64,000 nt of DNA from Bacteroidales bacterium UBA3143 (GCA_002364735.1 DEZB01000034.1:1-64000), one strand, 5' to 3'. Positions 27,350-37,199 are shown, counted from the stretch's first letter. Translations and numbers: made by a program. The notes: generated by a model not told the origin, from the sequence alone.

Positions 27350-27943
27350 ATGAATAAGTGCAAATCTCTACTGCTTTTAATAATTTGTCTTATCTCTATT
27401 AATTCATTTGCTCAAAAAAATGAAATTAAAGTAATGTATTCTCCCGTGTCACTTCAAAGAATGGATGGGTGGGATAAAGACTTTGATGGACTCGATGCTA
27501 AATATACAGGTGCATTTATGATTGATTATAATCGCTATGTGAAACCTCGCTTAAAGTTAGGAATCAATGTGGCATTTGACCATAAGAAAGTATCAGGTAC
27601 GAAAACCCAAACTTATCAGAACCCCCATCCGCCTTATGATTGGATTACAACAACCTATAAACAGTCAAATAAAGAAGGATGGTTTTTCTTTGGTCCTCAA
27701 GTAGGATATGAATACATACATAAAGACAATTTCCGAATGGGCAGCCTTGTAGGTGTGTCCATGGTTTTAATTAATCGAGACGATGAGGTTGAAGATGCGT
27801 TTACAAACAAAGAAACCGAAGTGAATTTCTTTTTTCATGCGGAAGTAGTAAACTTTACCTGGGGTACAAACCATGGGCTTACTGGTCAATTAGGATATGG
27901 TCACAAAGGATTGATTAGTGTTGGATACTTCGTTAGATGGTAA
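27350..27943 (+). CDS. Predicted outer-membrane beta-barrel protein, function unknown
   Basis: 197 residues with a signal peptide (LLLLIICLISINSFAQ) and alternating hydrophobic/polar strands rich in aromatic residues, ending in FVRW as expected for a barrel with a C-terminal aromatic residue. No enzymatic motif is visible. An imperfect -7-like element (TATCTTTA, 27307-27314) precedes it. The insertion sequence begins about 80 bp after its stop. I do not recognise the family. Confidence 0.7.
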   Translation: MNKCKSLLLLIICLISINSFAQKNEIKVMYSPVSLQRMDGWDKDFDGLDAKYTGAFMIDYNRYVKPRLKLGINVAFDHKKVSGTKTQTYQNPHPPYDWITTTYKQSNKEGWFFFGPQVGYEYIHKDNFRMGSLVGVSMVLINRDDEVEDAFTNKETEVNFFFHAEVVNFTWGTNHGLTGQLGYGHKGLISVGYFVRW

Positions 27944-28021
27944 TTTCAGGTATTAGTTTTGTCCAAGTTTTTAAGCTCGCGGACTGCTCTACTATTAACA
28001 ATATAAATACTGTCTTTTGGG

Positions 28022-30114
28022 TTAACCCAAGTTGCAGCTATGAGTCATTAATAGCCTGATTAATTGCGGTATAATTTTTTTTGAGTTCAGATTTGGGCAC
28101 TACATATTTTCGTTTTACAAATGGATAATTTTTATAACCAAGCGCACAATAGACTTTCTCAACTTGCGTGTTAGGCTGCGAGCATCTCCTAATTTGAATA
28201 GTTTGATTGAAAGAGTTTTCTCCTGTTGTTGTAACAATCTTTTGAGTGTTAGTTATTCTGACAATCTCTTGCCAGCCGCTGTTGATTCCTTTTGTCTTTA
28301 GTTGATATCGGATTGTATTAACAAGCCAATATGCAAGCAACCCTAAGTGAAGATGCGCCATCGTGGATTCATCATTTTTGTGATAAATTGGACGCAAATC
28401 AAGATCTGTTTTTAAACAGCGAAAGGTACTTTCTATTTCTCTTATTGTATTATAAATTGTCCAAGGAGTTTCTTCCTGCTCTGGAATAAGGCTGGTACGA
28501 ATAAAGTAAACACCGAGTTGCTCTGTCAAGGTATCATAGACTTCCTTTTGGACAGCCGTAACCTGTTTTGCAATACTGCCATACTCTTCCACTTCAATGG
28601 TATAGAACTTATTCATCGATGGGTATTTCTCTAATGTTCGACCTATACGTTGGTTTACTTTTTCCACTTTTTTGATTCCTCCTCTTTTTGTGAGAGCCGC
28701 ATTAATCTTTTCTATTTCTTGCAAAAATCTTGCTTCAAATTGATTTTTCATCGATTGCTCTTTTAGCATCTTGCGTTCACTGTGAGCTTTGACAATATAA
28801 TCTGTATGCTTATCAGATAGTATTCTTTGAAGACTTACTTTCTGTTTATTTGTAGTGGTTATCTGGCAAATTGGTTTTCCTATCTCTATCTGATAATCCT
28901 TTATTTTGGTGGGACTTACACAAACATAATCGAATCCATTTTTCTTTATGAGTTTGCAATTATCTTCGGTGGCGATTCCTGCATCAAGTACCACTATTGC
29001 GCGTTTTTCGGTACTTGTCTTTATGCGTATCTTGTTAATTATATCGGGTAGTGATTTGGAATCACTTTTGTTACCCTCAAAGATGTTTGAATATTTTAAA
29101 AAGCCTTGTGCATTAACTACCAAGGCTAAGACCACCAGCTTACAATCGCTCCTCTTTTCTTTGCTTCTGGCAAACTGAGCTAATATGCTCTTGATTTTTC
29201 TACCCTCAAAGTAGGTATTGGTTAAATCGTAAAGAATAATCTTATCATCCAAATCGAAGAGCTCATTGGTTCTTTTTGAAAGGTATTGCTCCAAGCTATC
29301 CTTTATGCTATATAAGTCCAAAGCACTATTATAAAGTTTATCTTTGGAGATGTTATTAATGTCATAACCTGTAATTTCACAGACAGCTGAATTTTCTTTA
29401 ATCCATCGACTTGTTCTGCTTTCGGAAAAAGGATAGACAGCTCGCGAAATAATTTGTGTTACAGCTAATTGTACTCTTGCCTGTTCCCAACCTTTACTTT
29501 CCAAGTGCTCCTTTATTCCAAGTTGCTCAACAACCTGGTAACACATCCATTCAGAACCTATTTCCCGTACGTCTTTGTGGCGCATGGTATCCGTGTCAAT
29601 GGAGCGTCTTTTCTTTTCGTAGGACTCAACTGATATGTCAATCTTTCTCTTACTAATAAGTTGCTGCCAATAATTATCAGCCCACTTGAGTGCTTCTTGA
29701 TCCTCTTCTTCGAATAAAGGTTCTTTATGTGCTAAGCGATCGTTAAGTATCCGTTGAATGATATTGAGCTTTTCAACAGGGTAATTTATAAACCCTACAG
29801 TAAGAAGTGTGCGGTGGCAAACACGATTGTTTTCGTTACGGTAACTTTCTACTAAACGATAATAACCGCCGATTTCGCCAGTTGCTGGATTTGTTCTTAC
29901 TACTTGTCGGAAATACATCTCGCAAAGGTCATATCTATAAATCGATTTTACAATACCCCCCTGGGCACTACAAGCCATCTTTTCGATGAAAACAAAGGGT
30001 TTCAGAGCAGGTTTTAACTGTTCTTTATATAATAGGCTGTTTATTGAATGAGAATAGCAACTAGTTTAACTGTAATTTAACACAGCTGGGTGTGATAGCT
30101 GCAACTTGGGTTAA
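28022..30114. mobile_element. IS1634-like insertion sequence with 20-bp terminal inverted repeats
   Basis: The left end TTAACCCAAGTTGCAGCTAT (28022-28041) is repeated exactly in inverse at the right end (30095-30114). The element is about 2.09 kb and contains one transposase gene on the minus strand. TTAA occurs at both outermost ends, so the true ends may be CCCAAG with a TTAA target duplication, or the TTAA may be part of the repeats; I see no other duplication in the flanks. It lies between small outer-membrane protein genes and does not visibly break an open reading frame. Confidence 0.88.
28038..29978 (-). CDS. IS1634-family (IS4 superfamily) transposase
   Basis: 646 residues. The DDE catalytic residues can be placed: Asp in LYDLTNTYFEG, Asp in VVLDAGIATEDN and Glu in the YREIE-like segment IREIESTFRCLKTDLDLRP. 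The C-terminal PIYHKNDESTMAHLHLGLLAYW is typical of this family. The longest start is used (29978); an internal ATG at 29918 (MYFRQVVRTN) is equally plausible because the first 20 residues look unconserved. The frame is intact, so the element may still be active. The stop codon region overlaps the left terminal repeat. Confidence 0.9.
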   Translation of the reverse strand: MACSAQGGIVKSIYRYDLCEMYFRQVVRTNPATGEIGGYYRLVESYRNENNRVCHRTLLTVGFINYPVEKLNIIQRILNDRLAHKEPLFEEEDQEALKWADNYWQQLISKRKIDISVESYEKKRRSIDTDTMRHKDVREIGSEWMCYQVVEQLGIKEHLESKGWEQARVQLAVTQIISRAVYPFSESRTSRWIKENSAVCEITGYDINNISKDKLYNSALDLYSIKDSLEQYLSKRTNELFDLDDKIILYDLTNTYFEGRKIKSILAQFARSKEKRSDCKLVVLALVVNAQGFLKYSNIFEGNKSDSKSLPDIINKIRIKTSTEKRAIVVLDAGIATEDNCKLIKKNGFDYVCVSPTKIKDYQIEIGKPICQITTTNKQKVSLQRILSDKHTDYIVKAHSERKMLKEQSMKNQFEARFLQEIEKINAALTKRGGIKKVEKVNQRIGRTLEKYPSMNKFYTIEVEEYGSIAKQVTAVQKEVYDTLTEQLGVYFIRTSLIPEQEETPWTIYNTIREIESTFRCLKTDLDLRPIYHKNDESTMAHLHLGLLAYWLVNTIRYQLKTKGINSGWQEIVRITNTQKIVTTTGENSFNQTIQIRRCSQPNTQVEKVYCALGYKNYPFVKRKYVVPKSELKKNYTAINQAINDS

Positions 30115-30187
30115 ACAGCATAGTCCATGGCTGAATAAACTGATTTTTTTGTTGTCTAACCGAAATTAGACATTGTGTCAATATTTA

Positions 30188-30775
30188 TCACCTACTCCTA
30201 AGAAAAGGCAACAGATAAGCTATCTTTATATCTAATGCTGGGTAAATTGTGGTGTAGGCATGATCTAAATTCATATCATATCCCAATCCTAATGAATAAC
30301 TATAATTCCAATTTCGACCGAGATTGCGTTGTCCTCCCCAGTTTATGTTAGTTATGAAAGTATTCGATTTACCATGAAATAATGAGTTCGTCAAAGGTTT
30401 CGATACGTATTTAATTTTAACTCCTATAAATTTGCCCGAGTTTAACAGCATTGATTTACCTTTGCGAATCCGTTTATTGCGGTTGTAATAGAACTTGCCA
30501 TTTGTACTAAGATGCACGCTTGGTTCTAATAAAGCCCACCCAAATCCAGCTCGACCCATAAGAATATCATCTTCACTGAAATCATAACTCGGTCCAAATC
30601 CCACTGCTGGCTCAATTGTTATTTTTTCCGCAATAGGAATCTCTACTGCTACGTCTAATCCATTAATACCTATTCCTATTTTCTGTATGGTTTGTAATGA
30701 TTGGGAAGACAGCGTACTTGTCTGAATTAGGAAAAAACACAGTAGAACGAAGAGTGATAATTTGTTTTTATTCAT
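30188..30775 (-). CDS. Predicted outer-membrane protein, function unknown
   Basis: 195 residues with a signal peptide (LFVLLCFFLIQTSTLSSQ) followed by amphipathic beta-strands, many glycines and aromatic residues (GFGPSYDF, YSYSLGLGYDMN). Size and composition suggest an eight-stranded barrel. It follows the next gene by 21 bp and is likely co-transcribed with it. The right end of the insertion sequence is 73 bp past its stop. Confidence 0.65.
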   Translation of the reverse strand: MNKNKLSLFVLLCFFLIQTSTLSSQSLQTIQKIGIGINGLDVAVEIPIAEKITIEPAVGFGPSYDFSEDDILMGRAGFGWALLEPSVHLSTNGKFYYNRNKRIRKGKSMLLNSGKFIGVKIKYVSKPLTNSLFHGKSNTFITNINWGGQRNLGRNWNYSYSLGLGYDMNLDHAYTTIYPALDIKIAYLLPFLRSR

Positions 30776-30796
30776 GTGATTGTGTTATGATTGTTT

Positions 30797-31435
30797 TTAA
30801 AATATATAACCAACTCTTAACCCAATTGTATTTGAATGTGTCATTGTCTCGTCAGAGATCATCTCGCCCGATAATTGAGTCAGCTTTGCTTTCATCACTT
30901 GTAAATCGTATGTTAGAGAAAGAGAAATAGCGGTATTATTCAATGGAAACAAGAGTCCCAGTGAAGGCGATGCGTATACCCCTCCCCTATTTCTCACATT
31001 AAAATCTTCCTCTTGATAGGGTGCTATTCCTCCAGGTGGTGATGTCACATAGCTTCTTGAAACAATACCATAACCCAATTTCAGATCAACAAAAGGTATG
31101 AAATCTCCAGAGGTAGGCAGTTTATAAAGCACATTTGCATAAATTGGCACAGACGTAATTCCGTCGAAGTAGGTTATATATCTCGTGTATATATTAACTC
31201 CAACACCTACGCCAGCAGACAAATTATTATTTAATGAATAGAGTCCCGAAACAAAAAACTGTGCTCCAGAAAACCCTCTATTCTTATCATAATCACTGTG
31301 ACTCCCACTATAATCATTATACTTAACATTATATTTTACGCCACCCTCAACATGTATGGCAATGCGATTATCACTTTGAGCGAAGGCGGTGAGGCTGAGG
31401 CACAGAAATAGCAGGGATAAACAGAATGTTTTCAT
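30797..31435 (-). CDS. Predicted outer-membrane beta-barrel protein
   Basis: 212 residues, signal peptide MKTFCLSLLFLCLSLTAFAQ, then a run of predicted beta-strands with periodic glycine and aromatic residues (GGVKYNVKYNDYSG, LKLGYGIVSRSY) and a C-terminal GLRVGYIF ending in phenylalanine, the usual recognition signal for barrel insertion. No catalytic motif. It begins a two-gene unit with the barrel protein downstream. OmpW/OmpX-like small barrels are the closest general type. Confidence 0.7.
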   Translation of the reverse strand: MKTFCLSLLFLCLSLTAFAQSDNRIAIHVEGGVKYNVKYNDYSGSHSDYDKNRGFSGAQFFVSGLYSLNNNLSAGVGVGVNIYTRYITYFDGITSVPIYANVLYKLPTSGDFIPFVDLKLGYGIVSRSYVTSPPGGIAPYQEEDFNVRNRGGVYASPSLGLLFPLNNTAISLSLTYDLQVMKAKLTQLSGEMISDETMTHSNTIGLRVGYIF

Positions 31436-31628
31436 TTTTTTATTTACTAAAGATTGTTACTTGAGTGTTTAATGATGTAAAAGTACGCTCTTATTTTATT
31501 ATATACAATATTGTTGAGGTGGAGATATTGTTTTTCGTGTCATAATGTTATAAAACCGTGAGTTTATTCATTAATCCCACATATTTCGTAGTTTTGTATT
31601 CCAATTGCAGAAAATAAAATAGATACGC

Positions 31629-33785
31629 ATGACTCATTATCTGAATTTGATAAAAGCTACTTCAAGAAAAATATGGCTTAATGTTTTTTGGAAAAACCCA
31701 CCTCATCTTTGGGCGCTCAAAGTGACAGTTTCAATTGCATTCTTGCTAATTTTATCTGAAATCATTTTCGACAATTCTTTTATAGCCACCACTTTGGCAT
31801 TAGGAGTTGTGGCAATGGCTTTGGGCGAAACAGATGTTCATCCTCGTGGACGTTTAAAATCGGCTGTCATAACCTTACTATTATTTTTGTTATCGAGTAG
31901 CATTGTTGGATTATTGTTACCTTATCCAATCATTTTTGGTATTGCTCTTGGAGTTATGGTTTTCTCACTCACTTTGCTGGCCGGCATCAGCTCGCGTTTA
32001 CAAGGAATTACCTTTGGCACCTTACTAATTATTACATACACTATGTTGGGAGCTGGCACAGATGCACAATGGTATCTTCAGCCACTACTTTATGTGGTGG
32101 GTGCGTCTATTTATTCCACTATTTCAATTCTATTGCTTTATTTTAGACCGTTACGATTGTTGCGTGAACAACTTTCGAGCGGATTTTCTTATTTAGCCCA
32201 ATATATCGACGTAAAGGCTGGTCTTTTCCCCAGCGCACCAAACGAACAAGAGAATATAAGAAATCAATTGGCTCAGCATAATATTCAATTGGCACAACAA
32301 ATTGAAGTATGTAAAAGAGATTTATACAGTTATTCTGCTGAGTCGGATAGGAAAATGCGTGCTGTGGTAAATATTTATTACCGCAAATGGTTTCTTTTGC
32401 AAGAGATGCAAGAGCGGGCAACTTCGAGCCATGAACAATATGACGTTTTGAGCGGTCAAGTGAAAAACGCCGATTTAATCGAGGGGTTTGGTCAGTTGAT
32501 GCGTGAAATTACAGGGGCCATGCATCAATATGCGGAATCATTGCTTACAAGCGAAACTTACAAACATCCACTCTCGTTAATGTGGACAGTTACAGCAATG
32601 AGAAAAATGCTGGATGCTGAAAAAGAAACCAGCGAAGCGCATTATTCCACGTTGTCGCTGTTAATGAACAACTTGAGTGGATTAGAGCAAAGCTTACGTA
32701 ACGAAGAAAAAACAGATCGTCAAATTGAGGTTTCCGATTATAATGCGCGTCGACCAGAACGTCAACCACTCTCAATTATTTTAACACCACGACATCCGCG
32801 TTTCCGATTTGCTGTTCGATTGACACTTTGCTTGCTGTTAGGTTATAGCTTTATGCAAATTTTTCAAGTAGAAAAAGGAGCATGGATATTGCTTACATCG
32901 CTAATTGTTGTTCAACAAACATATAGTGCTACACGTCAGAGACTCTTTCATCGTATATTTGGCACATTGTTGGGAGTGGTGTTAGGTGTTAGCTTGGCGC
33001 ACTTATTACCCACCCTTATGGGACAGATTTTATTGATGTTAGGTTCAGTCTATGCTTTTTTCTTTTGGTTGAAAAAGAACTATACTGTTGCCGCTATTTT
33101 TATAACCATATATGTATTGGGAGCATTTAATCTACTTGCAGGAGAGGGTGTTGCAGTAATGTTGCCTCGCATTATTGATACGCTTATTGGTGGAATGCTT
33201 GCATATTTTGTTGTACGATATATTTGGCCTGATTGGCAATACAAACAACTTCCCATTTTGCTACATACTGCAGTTACCAAAAATAGATGTTACTTTCAAA
33301 GTATCTACGATGTTTCGATTAGTGAAACAGAATATGTGCATAATCGTCGTTCAGCGCATAATGCAGACAATGCACTCACATCAGGATGGAAAGACATGCG
33401 TCTTGAACCTAAAAGTAAACGCCATTATCAGCAAAGAGCACTCAGATTGACCGACCTTAATCACGCATTATTGTCCTATATATCTGCTTTTGGCGTACAT
33501 AATCATAAAATAAAACATCCACTTGCAGAACACGAATTGAGGTTTTGTTGCAATGTCAATCATATTTTGCAATTTGTGGAGGAAACTATGTCACAACAAG
33601 TGAATGACTTGCAATTTGACGAACATTTGGCTCAAGCAAATGAATGGGAAGGAGAAATTGCTCGTATAAAATTGGATACTGACAATCAACGTTATGCCTT
33701 GATTCACAACATAGCCCGTGTGTCACGAGAACTATTGGTGGAAGCTCGCGGATTGAAGGAAGTGTATGAGGAAGAGGTTAATTAG
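31629..33785 (+). CDS. FUSC-family inner-membrane protein (YccS/YhfK-like)
   Basis: 718 residues with two membrane halves: an N-terminal group of about six helices (from residue 25 to 180), a cytosolic segment, and a second group beginning RLTLCLLLGYSFMQIF near residue 400, then a C-terminal soluble domain. This duplicated arrangement is that of fusaric acid resistance-like/YccS transporters, which may export aromatic acids. A -7 element TAGTTTTG (31589-31596) lies 33 bp before the start. The substrate is unknown. It stands alone, followed by the palindrome-rich region. Confidence 0.87.
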   Translation: MTHYLNLIKATSRKIWLNVFWKNPPHLWALKVTVSIAFLLILSEIIFDNSFIATTLALGVVAMALGETDVHPRGRLKSAVITLLLFLLSSSIVGLLLPYPIIFGIALGVMVFSLTLLAGISSRLQGITFGTLLIITYTMLGAGTDAQWYLQPLLYVVGASIYSTISILLLYFRPLRLLREQLSSGFSYLAQYIDVKAGLFPSAPNEQENIRNQLAQHNIQLAQQIEVCKRDLYSYSAESDRKMRAVVNIYYRKWFLLQEMQERATSSHEQYDVLSGQVKNADLIEGFGQLMREITGAMHQYAESLLTSETYKHPLSLMWTVTAMRKMLDAEKETSEAHYSTLSLLMNNLSGLEQSLRNEEKTDRQIEVSDYNARRPERQPLSIILTPRHPRFRFAVRLTLCLLLGYSFMQIFQVEKGAWILLTSLIVVQQTYSATRQRLFHRIFGTLLGVVLGVSLAHLLPTLMGQILLMLGSVYAFFFWLKKNYTVAAIFITIYVLGAFNLLAGEGVAVMLPRIIDTLIGGMLAYFVVRYIWPDWQYKQLPILLHTAVTKNRCYFQSIYDVSISETEYVHNRRSAHNADNALTSGWKDMRLEPKSKRHYQQRALRLTDLNHALLSYISAFGVHNHKIKHPLAEHELRFCCNVNHILQFVEETMSQQVNDLQFDEHLAQANEWEGEIARIKLDTDNQRYALIHNIARVSRELLVEARGLKEVYEEEVN

Positions 33786-33920
33786 AAACAAGGCATTTTA
33801 TAAATCTGTGATTAAAAAAAATCGGATAGAGGTTAAAGTGCTAAATTTATCACAGTCTCCACTCATATTCATGCGATATGTCTGCAATCTCGTGAAATAT
33901 CTTTTCTAAACATTTCTCCT

Positions 33921-34216
33921 CCGGTGAAAATGTTTAAAACAGATGAAATTTGCATTCACCGCGGTGAAAATGTTTGAAAACACCTTTTTTGGGTATTATT
34001 GTCCCATTTTTTCTATTTTATGCTTTAAAAATTCAATTTTCCATGTAAATAATCTATTTTCATCAGTTGATTTTTCAATTTCAGAGTGCTTTTTCTTTAT
34101 AACCACCGTTTTTTCTTCATTTTTGCGCCATAAAGCTCCAATTATGTGTTTCAAAACATTTTCACCATGGTCGATTGCATTTTCATCAGATGAAAGTCCA
34201 ATTCACCGCGGTGGAT
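33921..34216. repeat. Interspersed palindromic repeats built on CACCGCGGTG
   Basis: The 670-bp gap between convergent genes (33786-34455) contains a 14-bp perfect palindrome TTCACCGCGGTGAA (33955-33968), a second TTCACCGCGGTG (34202-34213), a variant TTCACCATGGT (34161-34171) and TTTCATCAGATGAAA (34181-34195). The segment CAGATGAAA-ATTCACCGCGGTG is directly repeated (near 33940 and 34188), and GGTGAAAATGTTTGAAAAC (33963-) returns in inverted form at 34148-34166. An open frame of 107 codons covers part of it but follows the repeats and is not credible as a gene. The remainder shows nothing else. Confidence 0.75.
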
Positions 34217-34455
34217 TTAATTTCCACCTATTTTTGGACGTTTTTCCTTTTGATATGCATAAATAACTACCTATTTATTTACAAATTGACATCCCCCGTG
34301 TAAAATAAAATGGAGAGTCAGATATGTTTTTTATTGTTTGAAATGAAAAATCAATATTTCAAGTTTTGAAATGCAACCACAAAAAAAGGTGATAACATGA
34401 ACTACTCGTCCACATCATCACCCTTTAACTTCTTGTCTTTCTTATTCTTATCTTA

Positions 34456-35130
34456 TTATCTTCGACTTCCTGATGCAATCATAATATAATAGATCAACGT
34501 AGCCAAAGACCCCAATGCAGCAACAACATAAGTGTAAGCCGCCCATTTAAGAGCATCTTTTGCTTGACCGTGATTGTTCACATTAGTAACTCCAGCTGTG
34601 CTCAACCATGCCAAAGCACGGCTCGAAGCGTTTATTTCTACAGGAAGGGTAACAAAACTGAAAAGCGTTGTCATGGCAAATAATCCGATACCGAACCAAA
34701 TAAGCATTGGAAAGGTATTGATCATTAAAATGCCACCCAACAAGATCCAAGTTACCCACTTAGACGAAAAGGAAACAGCGGGCACTAATGCCGAGCGCAT
34801 TTTAAGCGGACCGTATGCACGTGCATGTTGCACCGCATGACCCGTTTCATGTGCAGCAACTGCTGCTGCAGCAACGCTGCTACTTAGAAACACTGGTTCG
34901 CTCAGGTTGATTGTCTTGTTTGCTGGATTGTAGTGGTCTGTCAAACTGCCACGTACTGACATAACTTGCACATCATATATTCCATTGTCGTGCAACATCT
35001 TTTCGGCAATATCTTTTCCTGTCATTCCATTCATTAATGGAATTTTACCGTACTTTTGAAATCTACTTTTCAATTGAGCAGATACTGCCCAACTTGCAAG
35101 TGCTATACCGATGAATAGAATCCATACCAT
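34456..35130 (-). CDS. YugP-type neutral zinc metallopeptidase
   Basis: 224 residues. An N-terminal membrane anchor is followed by the zinc-binding AAHETGHAVQHA (HExxH) and then two or three C-terminal membrane helices (WVTWILLGGILMI, AAYTYVVAALGSLATLIYYI). The NINLSEPVF-like and STAGVTN segments fit the Zn_peptidase_2 (YugP) family. Its substrate is not known; it is presumably a membrane-embedded protease. It stands alone, with a 282-bp gap upstream in which I find no clear promoter. Confidence 0.9.
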   Translation of the reverse strand: MVWILFIGIALASWAVSAQLKSRFQKYGKIPLMNGMTGKDIAEKMLHDNGIYDVQVMSVRGSLTDHYNPANKTINLSEPVFLSSSVAAAAVAAHETGHAVQHARAYGPLKMRSALVPAVSFSSKWVTWILLGGILMINTFPMLIWFGIGLFAMTTLFSFVTLPVEINASSRALAWLSTAGVTNVNNHGQAKDALKWAAYTYVVAALGSLATLIYYIMIASGSRR

Positions 35131-35412
35131 ATATTTAATTTTTTAGTTCATTGTTTTAATACTGAGAATAAAACAATTATTGTTCGTTATAAGTTCGTAC
35201 TGATAAGTATAGTGCAAAAAGTGTGCCGTTGTTTTTTAAAGTGCTATTAGGTATTGGGTCTTGGCAGTTAGCAGATAGCGATCCAACTATATTACCGCAC
35301 GAATCCTTTACTATGGTTTAGTAAAATTGTTCAATCCAAACGATAGAATCGTTAACAGCAGCTAACACCACAACAACTACTTATCTCACCACGCAAACCC
35401 CACACCACTTTT

Positions 35413-36672
35413 TTATCTAATTATCGTCTGTGCTCTATCTGGACCTACAGATACAATCTTGATAGGCACTTCCAATTCTTCTTCAAGAAAACTCAATAAT
35501 GCATTGAACTCTTCAGGAAATTCATCTTCCGACTGCATGGCAGTCATATCAGTTTTCCAACCAGGAAGTTCTACATAATCTGGTTGTATCTCTTCGTTGG
35601 CTTCAAACGGAAACTCTTCTGTACGTTTGCCATCGATATTGTATGCCACGCACACATTTATGGTGTCGAAAGCATCTAACACGTCAGATTTCATCATTAT
35701 TAATTGAGTAACTCCATTAATCATGATAGTATATTTGAGAGCTACCAAATCAATCCAACCACATCGACGAGGACGACCTGTAACAGAACCATATTCATTT
35801 CCTTTATTGCGCATTTCATCCGCATCAGCATCAAAAAGCTCAGTTGGGAACGGACCACTACCTACACGAGTGCAATAAGCTTTAAATATTCCAAAAACCT
35901 CACCAATATTGTGTGGAGAGATACCTAAACCCGTGCAAGCTCCTGCGCAAACTGTATTTGAAGAGGTGACAAATGGGTAAGTACCAAAATCGACATCTAA
36001 CAACGAGCCTTGTGCACCTTCGGCCAAAACACTTCTTCCTTCTCTAATCTGATTGTTTATGAAATGCTCGCTGTCAATTAGTTTGAAACTTTTGAGCTTT
36101 TCTAATCCAGCAAACCACTCTTCTTCAAGAGATTTAAGGTCGTATTCAAAATCGTATTGAGCCAATATCAACTTGTGCTTCTCTACAGCTGCATCATATT
36201 TCTCTTGAAAATTGTGAAGAACATCACCTACTCTCAAACCATTACGACTTACTTTATCTGTATATGTAGGACCAATTCCTTTTCCTGTAGTTCCAATCTT
36301 ATCATTGCCTTTGGCAGATTCGTAAGCATCGTCCAGCAAACGGTGGGTAGGTAATATCAAATGTGCTTTCTTTGAGATGTACAATCTGTCAATTAATTTA
36401 TGACCAGATGCCTCAAGTGCTTCCACTTCAGCTTTAAACAAAGCGGGATCAATAACAACACCATTACCAATGAGGTTTATTTTTCCTCCTTGAAATATTC
36501 CTGAAGGTATGGAACGCAACACATACTTCTGACTTTCGAACTCTAAAGTGTGACCAGCATTGGGACCACCTTGAAATCTGGCTACTACTTGATAGTTGGG
36601 TGTTAGTACATCTACAATTTTTCCTTTTCCTTCATCGCCCCACTGAAGGCCTAATAATACATCTACTTTCAT
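35413..36672 (-). CDS. purA: Adenylosuccinate synthetase
   Basis: PurA joins IMP and aspartate with GTP to make adenylosuccinate on the way to AMP. The P-loop-like GLQWGDEGKGKIVD opens the protein, followed by the IMP-binding FQGGPNAGHT, GTTGKGIGPTYTDK, EGAQGSLLDVDFGTYPFVTSS and GRPRRCGWIDL. The length of 419 residues is complete. The start codon overlaps the stop of the upstream Fur-family gene by 4 bp (ATGA), so translation is probably coupled. Confidence 0.97.
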   Translation of the reverse strand: MKVDVLLGLQWGDEGKGKIVDVLTPNYQVVARFQGGPNAGHTLEFESQKYVLRSIPSGIFQGGKINLIGNGVVIDPALFKAEVEALEASGHKLIDRLYISKKAHLILPTHRLLDDAYESAKGNDKIGTTGKGIGPTYTDKVSRNGLRVGDVLHNFQEKYDAAVEKHKLILAQYDFEYDLKSLEEEWFAGLEKLKSFKLIDSEHFINNQIREGRSVLAEGAQGSLLDVDFGTYPFVTSSNTVCAGACTGLGISPHNIGEVFGIFKAYCTRVGSGPFPTELFDADADEMRNKGNEYGSVTGRPRRCGWIDLVALKYTIMINGVTQLIMMKSDVLDAFDTINVCVAYNIDGKRTEEFPFEANEEIQPDYVELPGWKTDMTAMQSEDEFPEEFNALLSFLEEELEVPIKIVSVGPDRAQTIIR

Positions 36673-37145
36673 TTCTTTCTCATTCTATTTAATTTCATTC
36701 TACGTGCATGACTACATTTACTGCAAACGCCATAAATGTACATGCTATAATAACTTACCGTAAACTTTTTTATCTTCTTTAGTTGGGTGTCACTTATCAA
36801 GTTGTTACGCGATTCGCGTACATCCCCACAATCAATGCAGATAATATGGTCGTGATTTTCGTTTCCGTAAGCACGCTCATATTGCGAAGCATTTGCTCCA
36901 AATTGATGCTTCACTACTAAGTTGCAATCTAACAGTAATTCAATTGTGTTATACAAAGTGGATCTACTTACTCTAAAACCCTCATCCTTCATTGAGTCAT
37001 AAAGCGAATCCATATTAAAATGACCTTTTATTGAATAAATATGATCTAAGATAGCAAAACGTTCTGATGTTTTGCGATGCTTGTGAAGCGTCATATACTC
37101 TATAAATTCATCTTTTACCTGCTTTCGGATTTTTTCACCATCCAT
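36669..37145 (-). CDS. Fur-family transcriptional regulator
   Basis: 158 residues. The winged-helix DNA-binding part contains RKTSERFAILDHIYS and RVSRSTLYNTIELL, the classic Fur recognition helix. Metal-binding residues remain: HDHIICIDCGDV and a C-terminal CSKCSHARR, giving two CxxC pairs for structural zinc. The C-terminal sensory histidines are partly unusual, so whether it senses iron, zinc or peroxide cannot be told. It overlaps purA by 4 bp, which is notable because Fur proteins are not usually tied to purine synthesis. Confidence 0.9.
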   Translation of the reverse strand: MDGEKIRKQVKDEFIEYMTLHKHRKTSERFAILDHIYSIKGHFNMDSLYDSMKDEGFRVSRSTLYNTIELLLDCNLVVKHQFGANASQYERAYGNENHDHIICIDCGDVRESRNNLISDTQLKKIKKFTVSYYSMYIYGVCSKCSHARRMKLNRMRKK

Positions 37146-37199
37146 TTTAATTGTGTCTTTTGTGTCTTATTGCATTTTCTATTTTAGAGAACTGTTGTC

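Noticed and set aside
30150..30175. Terminator next to the right end of the IS (TGTCTAA/TTAGACA)
   Set aside because: On the minus strand the stem is followed by A residues and not T, so it does not look like a working terminator for the outer-membrane protein gene.
33943..34266. Open frame of 107 codons in the palindrome-rich region
   Set aside because: It follows low-complexity, AT-rich palindromic DNA, has no ribosome binding site and an amino-acid composition (Phe, Ser, His-rich) typical of chance.
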